64,000 bases of DNA, from contig JAFDZI010000022.1 in assembly GCA_018266955.1 (NCBI GenBank), forward strand, positions 124,001 through 188,000. Reading direction: 5' to 3'. The notes under the pieces were generated by a model. It saw only the letters and a list, made by a program, of their open reading frames with translations. It was not told the DNA's origin and searched no databases. Shown piece by piece: positions 30,101 to 39,629 of the stretch; the stretch's first letter is position 1, and each line of letters starts with the position of its first letter. The position numbers and the translations under genes are program-made. This DNA is from Bacteroidota bacterium (GTDB lineage: Bacteria > Bacteroidota > Bacteroidia > Flavobacteriales > Weeksellaceae).

Positions 30101-30957
30101 TTTTCCAGAACAGTTTCTCTATCCAAGATAATTTCATTTCTTTCAACAGACACCAATTCTCCGGTATCTTCATCCACGAAATCCTCGAACCAAGTATTTA
30201 ATACCCTAGCTGCTAAGGTTCTTCCTTCTACTTTTTTCAGAGCCGCTTTAGAAACTTTTACTTCTTCTGCTAAATCAAAAATTTGAAGAATATCCTTATC
30301 CGATTCGTACCCTATTGCTCTTAACAAAGTAGTAAGAGGCAATTTCTTTTTACGGTCAATATAGGCATACATTACCGAGTTAATATCGGTTGTAAATTCC
30401 ATCCAAGATCCTTTGAAAGGAATAATTCTGGAATAATACAATTTAGTACCATTCGCGTGATAGGTCTGTCCAAAGAACACCCCTGGAGAACGGTGCAATT
30501 GAGTAACTACTACCCTTTCTGCCCCATTGATGATAAATGATCCCGATGGCGTCATATAAGGTACCGGACCTAAATAAACATCTTGAATTACAGTTTGAAA
30601 TTCTTCGTGTTCTGGATCTGTACAGTACAATTTCAGCCTCGCCTTTAATGGAACTGAATAAGTTAATCCTCTCTCCACACATTCGTTGATTGAATAACGA
30701 GGAGAATCTACCAAATAATCTAAAAATTCTAATACGAATTGGTTTCTAGAATCGGTAATTGGGAAGTTTTCTTCGAAAGTTTTGTACAATGCTTCGTGTT
30801 TTCTAGCATCTGGAAGGGTGTCTAACTGGAAGAACTCTTTAAATGATTCAATCTGAACATCTAAGAAATCTGGCGTTATTACCTTACCTTTTACAGCTGA
30901 GAAATTCACACGCTCATGTCGTCTTTCGTTTTGTTGAGTTTTTGATGTTTTACTCAT
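27127..30957 (-). CDS. rpoB: RNA polymerase subunit beta
   Basis: The 1276-aa product is the beta subunit. The rifampicin-binding region ([34 protein letters not shown], about residues 485-520) shows no resistance-type substitution that I can recognise. The C-terminal clamp part [22 protein letters not shown] and [21 protein letters not shown] is intact. It is not adjacent to rplL as in most bacteria: a secreted-protein cluster lies upstream, and rpoB has its own promoter and long leader. Confidence 0.98.
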   Translation of the reverse strand: MSKTSKTQQNERRHERVNFSAVKGKVITPDFLDVQIESFKEFFQLDTLPDARKHEALYKTFEENFPITDSRNQFVLEFLDYLVDSPRYSINECVERGLTYSVPLKARLKLYCTDPEHEEFQTVIQDVYLGPVPYMTPSGSFIINGAERVVVTQLHRSPGVFFGQTYHANGTKLYYSRIIPFKGSWMEFTTDINSVMYAYIDRKKKLPLTTLLRAIGYESDKDILQIFDLAEEVKVSKAALKKVEGRTLAARVLNTWFEDFVDEDTGELVSVERNEIILDRETVLEKEHLDLILEAGVKTILIHKENSGEFSIIQNTLQKDPTNSEIEAVEYIYRQLRNADPPDAETARGIIDKLFFSEQRYSLGEVGRYRLNKKLGLNIPTETEVLTKDDIISIVRHLIELVNSKAEVDDIDHLSNRRIKTVGEQLAGQFGVGLSRIARTIRERMNVRDNEIFTPVDLVNAKTLTSVINSFFGTNQLSQFMDQTNPLSEVTHKRRLSALGPGGLSRERAGFEVRDVHHTHYGRICPIETPEGPNIGLISSLGLFAKINNLGFIETPYRKVENGKVNLSDAPIYLNAEDEEGKVIAQANVEMSDSGEFQTDRIIARLDGDYPVVNGSQVDLVDVAPNQISGISASLIPFLEHDDANRALMGSNMMRQAVPLLQPQAPIVGTGLEKQVAQDSRVLINAEGTGIVEYVDAEKIIIKYDRTEDEDLVQFESATKTYTLPKFRKTNQSTTITLKPIVRVGETVEKGQVLCGGYATENGELALGRNLVVAFMPWKGYNFEDAIVINEKVVREDWFTSIHVDEYSLEVRDTKLGMEELTSDIPNISEEATKDLDENGMIRIGAEVKPGDIMIGKITPKGESDPTPEEKLLRAIFGDKAGDVKDASLKADSSLRGVVINKKLFSRNIKDKKKRAEEKLKLEEIENKYKKQFTELRNTLIEKLNTLVSGKTSQGVQNDLEEEVIGKGAKFTLKLLQSVEDYVNISGLDWTVDQDKNDLINQLIHNYKIKYNDISGIKNREKFAISIGDELPAGIMKLAKVYIAKKRKLNVGDKMAGRHGNKGIVSRIVREEDMPFLEDGTPVDIVLNPLGVPSRMNIGQIYETVLGWAGKNMGLKFATPIFDGASLEQITEYTEQAGVPKFGSTHLYDGGTGERFTQPATVGVIYMLKLGHMVDDKMHARSIGPYSLITQQPLGGKAQFGGQRFGEMEVWALEAFGASNILREILTVKSDDVMGRAKTYEAIAKGEAMPEPGIPESFNVLLHELQGLGLDVRLEE

Positions 30958-31273
30958 AAAAAATAGAACGAAGGGTTAAAAAACATTTTGATTTCACTAA
31001 AAAATATCAGAAAAAGAAATTTGGATCTAAAAAAAAAGGCATTGACATTGGCGCTATCAAAATTAGCCTTAAATTTTCTATATAATCCAGATTCTTTATC
31101 TAAATTGCAACACCGGTATATCTTTTCACGGCGTAGTACAAAATATTCTTTTCAATTTTTTCTTTCGGCGGTAAACTGACGTAAATCCCTAAAACACGAA
31201 ACCCCTTCCGAATCAATCGAAAGAGCTGATTTACAATATTTTAGTGATTTATGTACAATGGTTAGCGCCAAAA
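30958..31273 (-). promoter_or_regulatory. Long 5' leader of rpoBC
   Basis: If transcription starts about 7 nt after the promoter at 31280-31310, rpoB has a leader of about 315 nt. An 8-nt word at its 5' end (minus-strand TGGCGCTA, 31263-31270) is exactly complementary to one near the middle-to-end (TAGCGCCA, 31049-31056), which could pair at long range. A second -7-like box, TAATTTTG (31058-31065), lies beside the latter. No open frame of note is present. Confidence 0.45.
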
Positions 31274-31279
31274 GGAGTG

Positions 31280-31310
31280 CAAATTTACGAAAACCAATTC
31301 GATTTCACAA
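31280..31310 (-). promoter_or_regulatory. rpoBC promoter
   Basis: On the minus strand TTG (31308-31310), a 20-nt spacer and TAAATTTG (31280-31287) match the Bacteroidota consensus exactly. It sits just downstream of the terminator of the secreted-protein cluster. Confidence 0.65.
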
Positions 31311-31312
31311 GT

Positions 31313-31337
31313 AAAAAACCATCTCCGAAGAGATGGT
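31313..31337 (-). terminator. Terminator of the secreted-protein cluster
   Basis: On the minus strand CCATCTC-TTCG-GAGATGG (UUCG tetraloop) is followed by six T residues. It insulates rpoBC from the upstream genes. Confidence 0.9.
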
Positions 31338-31378
31338 CTGTTATAAAGTTTTGTTAAAAATAAATTTAACTAAGTCGC

Positions 31379-31930
31379 TTACGGCTTCCAGAAGCCCCAA
31401 GTTGACCCGTTGAATACAGCCAATCTCTCAGAACCTTCCTTTCTTACAAATACTATCATACCCGGGCTTGGGCTGGGAATATTGTTCACATCGTCCACCT
31501 GAGGCAGTACCATCGCTTTTGTTGTAGATTCTAGAACCAAAACGCCATCTGTAACAGAACTTGTACTCGCACCGATGATGGTTTTTGCTTCAGTAGGTTC
31601 CGTTACTGTAGTAGGCTGTGTATTGAGGATGGTGCTAATATCGGCACCCTGCCCGCTGAGGTCCACCCAGCTTCCGTTGTAATATTTCACTCGTGCATCT
31701 GCCGGATTAGAAGCATCCAATATGATGGAACCTTCGGTTGGAGCAGTAGATTTAGTTCTTACATAAGGCAGGATAATGCCTTTGTTGTTGGTATTGGCAA
31801 ATTCCAGAAGGACAGAGGTTTTTTGTGCTGCCGGAGCGGTACCCACGGCATCACCGATAATGACCTGTGCAGAAGCGCCTCCGGAAAGGACTGCAGCTGC
31901 GATAAGGGTTAATTTAGCTAATGATTTCAT
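31379..31930 (-). CDS. Small secreted protein with surface-type C-terminal module
   Basis: The 183-aa product has a clear signal peptide (LTLIAAAVLSGGASA). The mature part reads like the terminal module of large flavobacterial surface proteins: a KGIILPYVRT stretch, an Ala/Pro-rich linker, then a repeated-looking KAMVLPQVDDVNNIPSPSPGMIVFV ending in a GSTWGFWKP tail. A related module ends the 1287-aa protein encoded 71 bp upstream. No enzyme motif is seen. It may be a partner or a spare end-module of the large protein. Confidence 0.7.
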   Translation of the reverse strand: MKSLAKLTLIAAAVLSGGASAQVIIGDAVGTAPAAQKTSVLLEFANTNNKGIILPYVRTKSTAPTEGSIILDASNPADARVKYYNGSWVDLSGQGADISTILNTQPTTVTEPTEAKTIIGASTSSVTDGVLVLESTTKAMVLPQVDDVNNIPSPSPGMIVFVRKEGSERLAVFNGSTWGFWKP

Positions 31931-32001
31931 TACTTTTTTTATTTTAAATGAATTTAAAAACAGAGGCCGTTATCGTACGACCACGACCTCTGGATTAATG
32001 A

Positions 32002-35000
32002 TTATGGACAAGCCGGTGTGCTGAAGCACTTCCAGCCAGTGTTCGCCGGTGTGGTATTGTCCACCACGTAGATTTTCAGACATTTCGCCGTAGTGTCATA
32101 CACCATCATCCCTTCTACAGGATTGGTAATAGCAGACAGACCGGAAGTCGGCACTCTGGTGATCACAAATCCTTTGGTGTTGGATTCCAGTGCGGTGTGC
32201 GCCGAGCTGCGGTTCATTGGCCAGTTGCCGTTATCAACACCTGCTCTTTGTAGTAAGGTGATACCGTGTTTGGTATCTACTCCTGCAGTTCCAGTGTTTG
32301 GCAGTTCATAGCAAACTGCAAGATCCAAACTCGTAAGTTCTAGTGTAGCTTGATCACATGCTTGTGGTACGCCATTATCACAAATTGTGTAAGGGATTAC
32401 TACGGTTCCTACATAAGTTGCTACTGGTACAAAACTGTAAGTTCCATTAGCATTTAAGGTAACACTTCCTACTCCTGGAATTACTGTTGCTGTTCCGATT
32501 GTTAATGCTGTTCCGTTTGCTACGCCATTTACAGAGAATACTGTTGCAGCCGTAACTGTGGTTGTATTTCCTTCTGGGTCGGTATCATTCGTTTTCACAT
32601 TTCCTGTCATCGTTACGCCTTTCGGTGCTGTATTGGCATCATCATTCGCAAACGTATTATTGGTGGTAGAACCTGCGCCAACTACGGTGATGTAGATGTT
32701 TGCGGTTGCTGTTCCACCATTTCCATCACTGATTACGTAAGGTAAAGGATTTACTGTTCCTACGAATCCTGCTGCAGGTACGTACGTGTAAGTTCCATTG
32801 GCATTCAACTGTACTGTTCCGGCATTAGCAACTGGTGTTCCTGCTGCATTTACTCCAGAAACTACGGTTGCTGTTCCTATTGTAAGTCCTGTAGCAGAAG
32901 TTACCGTTAATGCATCTCCATCTGGATCTGAATCATTATTAAGAACGGTTGAACTTACCGAAACTCCTTCTTCTGTGAAAGAGGTATCGTGCTGTGCTAT
33001 TGGATTGTCATTTCCTACTACGGTATTTGGTATAACCTTAATGGTTAATGTAGTAGAATCTGTAGATCCCAAATTATTGGTTAAAGTATAATTTACTGGA
33101 ATTTCTCCTACAAAACCAGTTGTTGGTGTGTAAGTGTAGGTTCCATCCGCATTCAACAACATGGTTCCTGCTGGTACTCCTGCTGGAGTAAAGACTGGTG
33201 TTGCGGTACCGATTGGTAAATTAGTTAGTACACCACTTGCATTGTAAAACTGTGCAGAAGTTACGGTAGCGGTACCGGTAAACTCGTCATTCGTAATTAC
33301 ATTACCACTTACTGGAACATTGATAGGGGTTTGGTTGATGTCTAATACTGCATCAATACAAGTTTCTGTATAGGTATAGGTTACAGTTGTTGTAAAATAT
33401 ACTTGTGTAAATATGTTTGAAATTCCGTATCCTCCTATACTCATAATCGTTGGAATGTTATGAGAATAGGTGAATGGTACATTTCCTGAAGCTCCTGTAA
33501 AACTGGCTAAATCAGTAGCACTAGTATAATTTACAGAACCATTATAATTATATGTGTTATAAAATGGTGAAAAATAGAAATCATCATCAAAGGTACTGTT
33601 ACCTGTAATATTAGTAACCCATCTAGGATCGGTTCTTGGATCAATACCTGCATAAACAGAGTTAGAAGTCCATGGCATTGCATTAAGAGTACTCGATGAT
33701 ACATCACCTGTCCAAGCTCCTTGAGCAGGAACAGTTATTCCAACACCTGTTCCTAAAATATCATAAGTATTCCCACCATCATAACTTGGTGATTGCCATA
33801 ACAAATAATCTGTTGGAGTACTTACATTAACACCATTGTATTTAAAAAGTGGACGGAATTTTATTATTCCACTAAATTCATTTCCACCATTACCCGTTCC
33901 CTCAATAATTACAAAATTTCTAGCATTACTCGTGTAATTAATAGCCACACCCGTTAAAACTTTTCCTCCTGTTTGATTAAATTTTGGGATAAAAATTTGA
34001 TTATTTACACCACTTAAAAGTATAGGAGATTGATAAGTATAAGTTACTGTTTTATTAGTACCTCCTGAACAAGCTACCAAAGTACAAGATCCAGGGTTTA
34101 CAAGTACTATAGAATTTGGAGCATAACTACCCCAGTTTGGTGTTACGGTTACAGTAACATCTCCATTATTAGACGAACCATTGGCTAATCTGAATGATTC
34201 TGCTAAACTATTATATCCAACATTAGTAGCTGGGCTACCATCTGATAAAGTTACCGTTACGGGATTTCCATTCTGAGTAGCTGTTACTGAATAAGTATAG
34301 GGAGCTTCATAAAACAATACTGGTGCTGGAGCCAACATACTAAATGTAATGTAATCATCTGAACCATCTTCTAAAGTTCCGTTAGGATTACAAGTGATAT
34401 TACTTAACGCAACTACATTTGAAGTTACCATAACTGATACTACTGCATCATCACAATTAGTTGGGTTAGCAACTTCACAAATTTGGTATGTAAACGTATA
34501 ATTTCCTGCTGGAGTTCCTGGATTAACAGAAACTGCACCTGTTGTTACATCTAAAACTATTCCTGTTGGAATTGTACCTGTTGTTAAAATAACATCTGCT
34601 GGATTAACGCCAGTTGTTGTTCCTAAAACGTCATTAGCGAAAATATTAATTCCTGTGCTTCCGCCTATTGTTCCGTTTATAGGTGCTCCAGAGTCGTTGT
34701 CTGCAATGATTGGGCTGATACAATCATAAGTATATTCTACTTTTACAAAATACCGGGCCTTTGTAGCTTGACTAAATAAAAATTGACCGCCACTACCAGA
34801 AGCAGTAATAGAACCATAGGCATCTACAGCTATAGGAAATGTGGAAGCTCCTTTATATGCATTTAAATCTAATGGAGCTGTCAGGTTAATTGAGGGTGCG
34901 TTAAAAGCAAAAGTAGGGTTAACTGCAACAGTTATATCATCATCATCACCAGCGTTTCCTGTTAATTGTGTTACCCAAAGCGGATTTGTAGTCGGGTCTA

Positions 35001-35865
35001 TACCGGAAGCAAGTGCACTTTGTAACCAAGTATTCGCATAATTTCCCATAGCTGTTAAAGTAGAAGGAGTAAAATTAGGTGCAACTCCAGGATCATCACC
35101 CGGCCATGCCCCACTTGCTGGCACCAAAACAGCACCAGCGACTGGAATAGATGTGGGATATCCTGGTGTTTGTACAATTATTTTACTAGCAATAGGATGA
35201 GCAACCGTATTTATGTCAAATTGATAAGGTTCAACTTCAGTTTTTATTCTGACAGTCTGAGGGTTTGCCGCTCGATTCTCACCGCTAACGCTACCTGATG
35301 CAGTAAAACCATAATCAATTTTCACACCCGTTAATGTTCTAGAAGTTCCTTCGTCAAATTTTGGTAAAGTTGCATTTTGCGACGTGAACAGGTCTAGAGG
35401 TAAAACATTTTCATAATAGTACGTTACTTTATTCCCAGTTGACGCTCCAGTACACACAGTAGAGCAAGTACCAGGATTGGTAAGGTTTACAACCTCTTGG
35501 GTCATTGCGCCAAATTGTGCTGTTAGGGTAATTACGATATTACCTGCGGCTGCAATAGTTCCATTATTAATTCTATAATAAGGGTTCTCTCCATAGTCGC
35601 CTTGCGTTACCGCTACCCCTGCCATATCTGTGATGGTTACTGGATTACCCAAGTACGTAGCGGAAATATTATACTTAAATGGATGGACTACAATACCACC
35701 TGGCGGTTGCGGATTCAATTTAAAAGCAACAAAATCATCTGCTGCTGTATTAAATGTTCCATTATTGGAGCATTGTACATCCGAAATAACGGATTGAGCA
35801 GAAATGAAATTTGTAAGTAGAAATAAGGACATCAATACAGTCCTCAAAATAAAACTTTTTTTCAT
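32002..35865 (-). CDS. Large secreted protein with Ig/cadherin-like repeats
   Basis: The 1287-aa product has a signal peptide (VLMSLFLLTNFISAQ). Two related modules of about 110 residues follow (starting SVISDVQCSNNGTFNTAADDF and again LSNITCNPNGTLEDGSDDY near residue 490), each with a beta-rich extension. From about residue 860 on there are four or more cadherin-like/VCBS-type repeats with NDxxTDPDGDxLTVT and NADGTYTYTPxxGFVG motifs. It ends in GMMVYDTTAKCLKIY ... WKCFSTPACP and shows no classical T9SS tail. An adhesin or cell-surface role is inferred. Confidence 0.8.
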   Translation of the reverse strand: MKKSFILRTVLMSLFLLTNFISAQSVISDVQCSNNGTFNTAADDFVAFKLNPQPPGGIVVHPFKYNISATYLGNPVTITDMAGVAVTQGDYGENPYYRINNGTIAAAGNIVITLTAQFGAMTQEVVNLTNPGTCSTVCTGASTGNKVTYYYENVLPLDLFTSQNATLPKFDEGTSRTLTGVKIDYGFTASGSVSGENRAANPQTVRIKTEVEPYQFDINTVAHPIASKIIVQTPGYPTSIPVAGAVLVPASGAWPGDDPGVAPNFTPSTLTAMGNYANTWLQSALASGIDPTTNPLWVTQLTGNAGDDDDITVAVNPTFAFNAPSINLTAPLDLNAYKGASTFPIAVDAYGSITASGSGGQFLFSQATKARYFVKVEYTYDCISPIIADNDSGAPINGTIGGSTGINIFANDVLGTTTGVNPADVILTTGTIPTGIVLDVTTGAVSVNPGTPAGNYTFTYQICEVANPTNCDDAVVSVMVTSNVVALSNITCNPNGTLEDGSDDYITFSMLAPAPVLFYEAPYTYSVTATQNGNPVTVTLSDGSPATNVGYNSLAESFRLANGSSNNGDVTVTVTPNWGSYAPNSIVLVNPGSCTLVACSGGTNKTVTYTYQSPILLSGVNNQIFIPKFNQTGGKVLTGVAINYTSNARNFVIIEGTGNGGNEFSGIIKFRPLFKYNGVNVSTPTDYLLWQSPSYDGGNTYDILGTGVGITVPAQGAWTGDVSSSTLNAMPWTSNSVYAGIDPRTDPRWVTNITGNSTFDDDFYFSPFYNTYNYNGSVNYTSATDLASFTGASGNVPFTYSHNIPTIMSIGGYGISNIFTQVYFTTTVTYTYTETCIDAVLDINQTPINVPVSGNVITNDEFTGTATVTSAQFYNASGVLTNLPIGTATPVFTPAGVPAGTMLLNADGTYTYTPTTGFVGEIPVNYTLTNNLGSTDSTTLTIKVIPNTVVGNDNPIAQHDTSFTEEGVSVSSTVLNNDSDPDGDALTVTSATGLTIGTATVVSGVNAAGTPVANAGTVQLNANGTYTYVPAAGFVGTVNPLPYVISDGNGGTATANIYITVVGAGSTTNNTFANDDANTAPKGVTMTGNVKTNDTDPEGNTTTVTAATVFSVNGVANGTALTIGTATVIPGVGSVTLNANGTYSFVPVATYVGTVVIPYTICDNGVPQACDQATLELTSLDLAVCYELPNTGTAGVDTKHGITLLQRAGVDNGNWPMNRSSAHTALESNTKGFVITRVPTSGLSAITNPVEGMMVYDTTAKCLKIYVVDNTTPANTGWKCFSTPACP

Positions 35866-36048
35866 AATATGTTATTTTCTATTTGTTTAATGTTGTTTTG
35901 CGAAATTTTTAAAGTAAAAAAAACTTTCGCATTATTTTTTATTTAGAAATAACCAAAATCTTTAAGGAAATTATCTAAAAAATTGATTTCCTAAAAGATA
36001 GTTATTTTCACAAGCATATTTTAATTTTTTTTAAAATAGGATTGATTC

Positions 36049-36651
36049 TTATGCAACGGGAGGTGCACGGAGAGAAGAAATTCTGCAATGTTGGGATGCA
36101 GAAAATAAAAGGTAGGTATAAGAATTTTCCTTTCTTTGGAAAACTTGAATTTTAAAATTGTCAAAAACTTCTTCCGGAATTGCAGAGAATTTTTGCACTT
36201 TAAAATTTGTAGGTATTACACCGTGAGCATAAAAACCCGAACTTTGGCTAAATGTATTTCCGCTCGAAGGAAAATTAATAAACAAAAAAGAACTTTGTTT
36301 TTCTATTTTTTTAGCAACTGGTTTCGTAGTTTTCTGTGTTTCTACTTTTTTACTTTTTATAGAAAGTGCTTTTTCTTTGGAAGTTGTAGGGTTTAAATTT
36401 GAATTTTCGGTAGCATTGCCATTATAAATAATTTTTGCGGCATAAATTTCATCTGCTCCCACCATCACTGCTCCAGATGTCATATATATGATCGCCGAAT
36501 TTTCGGGTAATTGTGAAGGGTTTTGTGTAATGGGTTCAGAAAATTCTATCGCAAAAGAAAAAACAGGCAATACAACCAAAATCCATAACAATATCTTAAA
36601 CATTATTGTGGATTTAGTAGATATGCTTGTAAAAAGTAAATTTGTTTTCAT
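36049..36651 (-). CDS. Secreted or anchored protein, unknown
   Basis: The 200-aa product has a hydrophobic N-terminal segment (ILLWILVVLPVFSFA). After it comes a basic, Lys/Thr-rich stretch (about 95-130) and no recognised domain. I keep the start at 36651 because a -7 box (36675-36682) lies 24 bp upstream, giving a short leader. An internal ATG at 36603 would also keep the signal. It is the first gene of the cluster inserted between rplL and rpoB. Confidence 0.6.
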   Translation of the reverse strand: MKTNLLFTSISTKSTIMFKILLWILVVLPVFSFAIEFSEPITQNPSQLPENSAIIYMTSGAVMVGADEIYAAKIIYNGNATENSNLNPTTSKEKALSIKSKKVETQKTTKPVAKKIEKQSSFLFINFPSSGNTFSQSSGFYAHGVIPTNFKVQKFSAIPEEVFDNFKIQVFQRKENSYTYLLFSASQHCRISSLRAPPVA

Positions 36652-36674
36652 CTATTTGTGCGTAGATTAGTGAG

Positions 36675-36682
36675 CAAATATA
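36675..36682 (-). promoter_or_regulatory. -7 element of the secreted-protein cluster
   Basis: TATATTTG on the minus strand matches the consensus and lies 24 bp before the first gene. Confidence 0.5.
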
Positions 36683-36838
36683 CGTGATTAATTTTAAAAT
36701 TAAGAAAAATTATGTAATAAAAGCTAAAATTGTTGAAAATGCGTGATTAAAGCAAGGTTTTTATAACGCAAAGAATTCTACAAATAATTTAAAAATAAAA
36801 AGCAAAGATTATGGACTTGGTCATTAAAGCCAGTTTAT

Positions 36839-37169
36839 TTGCGAGTCGCCACTTTGTCTTTGCGATGAACAGTATGTCCCAATTCATCAGGAAAGCAATC
36901 CCATCTAGCATCCTTGTTTTCCACTCACAAAAGCAAACATCCAAACTGCGAAAAACTTGCTGGATGAGATTGCCACACCCGACAACCAAATTTTCGCTTG
37001 AAGCACTTTTTGCAATCTGCCGGGTTCGCAATGACAGGATGCCGTAATTGCGAGTCTGCGTTTTTTCTGTTGGTGCGAGCATCTTGTTCGTATCCGATTT
37101 GTCTTATTGCCATTATTTCAAAAATTTTCGCAAAATTCCTGATGTGGATACGAGCGTGACGCTTGCACC
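36839..37169. repeat. Degenerate intergenic repeat region with imperfect palindromes
   Basis: This gene-free stretch upstream of the secreted-protein cluster contains words typical of dispersed Bacteroidota intergenic repeats (GCGAGTCGCCACTTTG, TTCGCAATGACAGGATG, TGGATGAGATTGCC). It ends in an imperfect inverted repeat of 24-bp arms, GGTGCGAGCATC.. (37072-37095) and ..GACGCTTGCACC (37146-37169), with about five mismatches. I interpret it as REP-like elements in decay. Short open frames across it on both strands are not credible genes. Confidence 0.6.
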
Positions 37170-37187
37170 AGCTTGAGGGTTTTAACC

Positions 37188-37216
37188 AAAAAAAATCCCT
37201 TCTTTCGAAAGGATTT
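37188..37216 (-). terminator. rplKAJL operon terminator
   Basis: On the minus strand AAATCCTTTC-GAAA-GAAGGGATTT with a T run lies 23 bp after rplL. Confidence 0.88.
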
Positions 37217-37238
37217 AAAATTTAAGATGAAACGAGAA

Positions 37239-37607
37239 TTATTTCAATTCTACTTCTGCACCTGCTTCTTCTAATTGTTTTTTCAAAGCTTCAGCTTCGT
37301 CTTTAGAAATACCTTCTTTAATAGCAGTTGGAGCACCATCTACCATATCTTTAGCTTCTTTAAGACCAGCACCTGTTAAATCTTTAACTAATTTAACAAT
37401 AGCTAATTTAGAAGCACCAGCTGATTTAAGAATTACATCGAATTCTGTTTTTTCTTCAGCAGCTTCACCAGCACCACCAGCAGCAACTACAACAGCAGCA
37501 GCAGCAGGCTCTATTCCGTACTCATCCTTAAGGATAGCAGCTAATTCATTTACATCTTTTACCGTAAGGTTCACAAGCGTTTCCGCTAAATTTTTTAAAT
37601 CTGACAT
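37239..37607 (-). CDS. rplL: Ribosomal protein bL12 (L7/L12)
   Basis: The 122-aa stalk protein recruits translation factors. It has the helical N-terminal dimer domain ([20 protein letters not shown]), an Ala/Gly hinge with [15 protein letters not shown], and the C-terminal domain [21 protein letters not shown] start it at ATG 37607; a longer frame reaches 37673 but adds a lysine-rich stretch foreign to the family. It is the last gene of rplKAJL and is followed by a terminator, not by rpoB. Confidence 0.96.
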   Translation of the reverse strand: MSDLKNLAETLVNLTVKDVNELAAILKDEYGIEPAAAAVVVAAGGAGEAAEEKTEFDVILKSAGASKLAIVKLVKDLTGAGLKEAKDMVDGAPTAIKEGISKDEAEALKKQLEEAGAEVELK

Positions 37608-37697
37608 TTTGTTAATGTTTTTTGTTGAACGATTATATTTATTTTTTTGAGAGTCTTTTCTCATTGCCAACAAGGTTGGACTTTTATGAATGTGAAA

Positions 37698-38270
37698 TTA
37701 TTCTGCAGATGCCTCTGGAGCTTCTGGAGCTTCGGCAACTGGTGTTTCTTCCACAGCTGGAGCTTCCACTTCTTCGGTAGTTGCACCTGTAGCTTCTGCT
37801 TTATTTTGCAATGCAGACACCAATCTTTGGATAGGAGATTGAAGTAATCCGATGATTTCTCCAAGCATTTCTTCTCTAGATTTGATGTTGGTAAGCGTTT
37901 CTAAATTGTTGTCTCCAATATAGAAAGTTTCTTGCAAGTAAGCAGATTTCAAAGCTGGTGTAGCTTCTTTTTTTCTAAATTCCTTAATCAACTTCGCTGG
38001 AGCGTTAGCTGTTTCGGAGATCATCAAAGCAGAATTACCTTTAAAAGAAGAGAACATTTCGGAAAAATCAACTTCCATCTGTTCCATTGCTTTTTGAAGC
38101 AAGGTATTTTTTACTACTTTAATTTTGATATTATTTTTAAATGCTTGTCTTCTAAAATCGGATGACTTTTGAGCATTCATTCCTTCAAGATCTGCAACAT
38201 ATACTACATTAGCACCTTGCAATAGATCTTTGATTTCCTGTATTACTAATACTTTTTCTTCTTTTGTCAT
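37698..38270 (-). CDS. rplJ: Ribosomal protein uL10
   Basis: The 190-aa product anchors the L7/L12 stalk on the ribosome. The N-terminal RNA-binding part (KEEKVLVIQEIKDLLQGANVVYVADLEGM) is typical, and the C-terminus ends in an extended, acidic Ala/Pro/Glu-rich tail (VEAPAVEETPVAEAPEAP) of the sort common in Bacteroidota. It starts 12 bp after rplA and is separated from rplL by 90 bp. Confidence 0.96.
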   Translation of the reverse strand: MTKEEKVLVIQEIKDLLQGANVVYVADLEGMNAQKSSDFRRQAFKNNIKIKVVKNTLLQKAMEQMEVDFSEMFSSFKGNSALMISETANAPAKLIKEFRKKEATPALKSAYLQETFYIGDNNLETLTNIKSREEMLGEIIGLLQSPIQRLVSALQNKAEATGATTEEVEAPAVEETPVAEAPEAPEASAE

Positions 38271-38282
38271 GTCTTACAGATT

Positions 38283-38975
38283 TTAGTTTACAGCTTTAGT
38301 ATCGATTGCAATTCCTGGGCTCATTGTAGAAGACAAGAAAATTGACTTCACATAAGTACCTTTAGCAGCAGTTGGTTTCAACTTTATTAAAGTTTGAATC
38401 AACTCGGTAGCATTTTCTTTCAATTTATCTGCATCGAAAGAAACTTTACCAATAGCAGCATGAATAATACCATACTTATCAACTTTAAAGTCAATTTTAC
38501 CAGCTTTTACCTCAGCTACAGCTTTACCAACTTCTAGGGTTACAGTTCCTGATTTAGGGTTCGGCATCAATCCTCTTGGACCTAAGACTCTACCTAATGG
38601 ACCTAATTTACCCATTACAGATGGCATCGTTACAATAACATCAACATCTGTCCATCCTTCTTTTATTTTTTGCAGATACTCATCAAGACCTACATAGTCA
38701 GCTCCAGCTTCTTTCGCTTCTGCTTCTTTATCTGGAGTTACTAATGCAAGAACTTTAACATCTTTACCTGTACCATGAGGAAGAGAAACTACGCCTCTCA
38801 CCATTTGGTTTGCTTTTCTAGGATCTACTCCTAATCGTACTGCGATGTCAACAGATGCATCAAATTTAGCTGTGTTTACTTCTTTCACCAAAGAAGAACC
38901 TTCTGCCAATGAGTAAACTTTACCTTTTTCTAATTTGCTTAAAGCTTCTTTTTGCTTTTTTGTTAATTTTGCCAT
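38283..38975 (-). CDS. rplA: Ribosomal protein uL1
   Basis: The 230-aa product binds 23S rRNA at the L1 stalk. It has the family signature MPNPKSGTV preceded by [13 protein letters not shown], and a typical C-terminus with [14 protein letters not shown]. It lies 11 bp after rplK in the same operon. In many bacteria L1 also represses translation of its own mRNA, but I do not see a specific leader motif here. Confidence 0.97.
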   Translation of the reverse strand: MAKLTKKQKEALSKLEKGKVYSLAEGSSLVKEVNTAKFDASVDIAVRLGVDPRKANQMVRGVVSLPHGTGKDVKVLALVTPDKEAEAKEAGADYVGLDEYLQKIKEGWTDVDVIVTMPSVMGKLGPLGRVLGPRGLMPNPKSGTVTLEVGKAVAEVKAGKIDFKVDKYGIIHAAIGKVSFDADKLKENATELIQTLIKLKPTAAKGTYVKSIFLSSTMSPGIAIDTKAVN

Positions 38976-38986
38976 AATAGTTAGAT

Positions 38987-39430
38987 TTAAGCGTTAGTTG
39001 GTTTAGTTCCTGTTACTCTTACACCCATAGATCTTGCAGTACCTGCAACCATAGTTAATGCTGAGTCCAAAGTGAAACAGTTAAGATCGCCCATTTTATC
39101 TTCAGCGATTTTCTTTACCTGATCCCAAGATACAGCCCCAACTTTGTTTCTGTTAGGCTCACCAGAACCACCCTTGATTTTCGCAGCTTCCATTAATTGG
39201 ATTGCAGCAGGAGGAGTTTTAATTACGAATTCAAAAGATTTGTCTTCGTACACTGTAATTACTACAGGTAAAACTTGTCCCGGCTTGTCTTGGGTTCTTC
39301 CGTTAAATTGCTTACAAAACTCCATGATGTTCACCCCAGCAGAACCCAATGCAGGACCTACTGGTGGAGAAGGGTTAGCAGCGCCACCTTTCACCTGAAG
39401 TTTTACCATTTTAAAGACTTTTTTAGCCAT
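38987..39430 (-). CDS. rplK: Ribosomal protein uL11
   Basis: The 147-aa product is at the base of the factor-binding stalk. The motif [20 protein letters not shown] lies in the N-terminal domain and the C-terminus ends in the rRNA-binding region with SMGVRVTG. It is the first gene of the operon, with a full consensus promoter 98-127 bp upstream, so its transcription starts separately from nusG. Confidence 0.97.
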   Translation of the reverse strand: MAKKVFKMVKLQVKGGAANPSPPVGPALGSAGVNIMEFCKQFNGRTQDKPGQVLPVVITVYEDKSFEFVIKTPPAAIQLMEAAKIKGGSGEPNRNKVGAVSWDQVKKIAEDKMGDLNCFTLDSALTMVAGTARSMGVRVTGTKPTNA

Positions 39431-39527
39431 TTTTTGTTTTTTAAATTTGAATATTAAATGAGTTTGGAAGCATTTATTATTCCTACCGCCTTGATTATCT
39501 CACTTCACAAAACGGTATTTTGGTTTG

Positions 39528-39557
39528 CAAAAGTATAAATAATATTTGAATCTACAA
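39528..39557 (-). promoter_or_regulatory. rplKAJL promoter
   Basis: On the minus strand TTG (39555-39557), a 19-nt spacer and TACTTTTG (39528-39535) match the consensus. The transcript would have a leader of about 90 nt. Confidence 0.65.
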
Positions 39558-39593
39558 ATTAGTTGCTTAACTTTTTACAAAAATATAATTAAT

Positions 39594-39621
39594 AAAAAAA
39601 GCATTCAGTTTTGAATGCTTT
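39594..39621 (-). terminator. Terminator between nusG and rplK
   Basis: On the minus strand AAAGCATTCA-AAAC-TGAATGCTTT with a T run directly follows the nusG stop codon, separating secE-nusG from rplKAJL. Confidence 0.88.
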
Positions 39622-39629
39622 CTATTTTC

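Noticed and set aside
30988-31179. 63-codon plus-strand frame in the rpoB leader
   Set aside because: It lies antisense in the leader, is Lys/Leu/Phe-biased like any A+T-rich DNA, and has no start context.
36789-37113. Several overlapping open frames of 60-97 codons on both strands
   Set aside because: They follow repeat DNA with inverted arms and contradict each other. No protein feature is visible.
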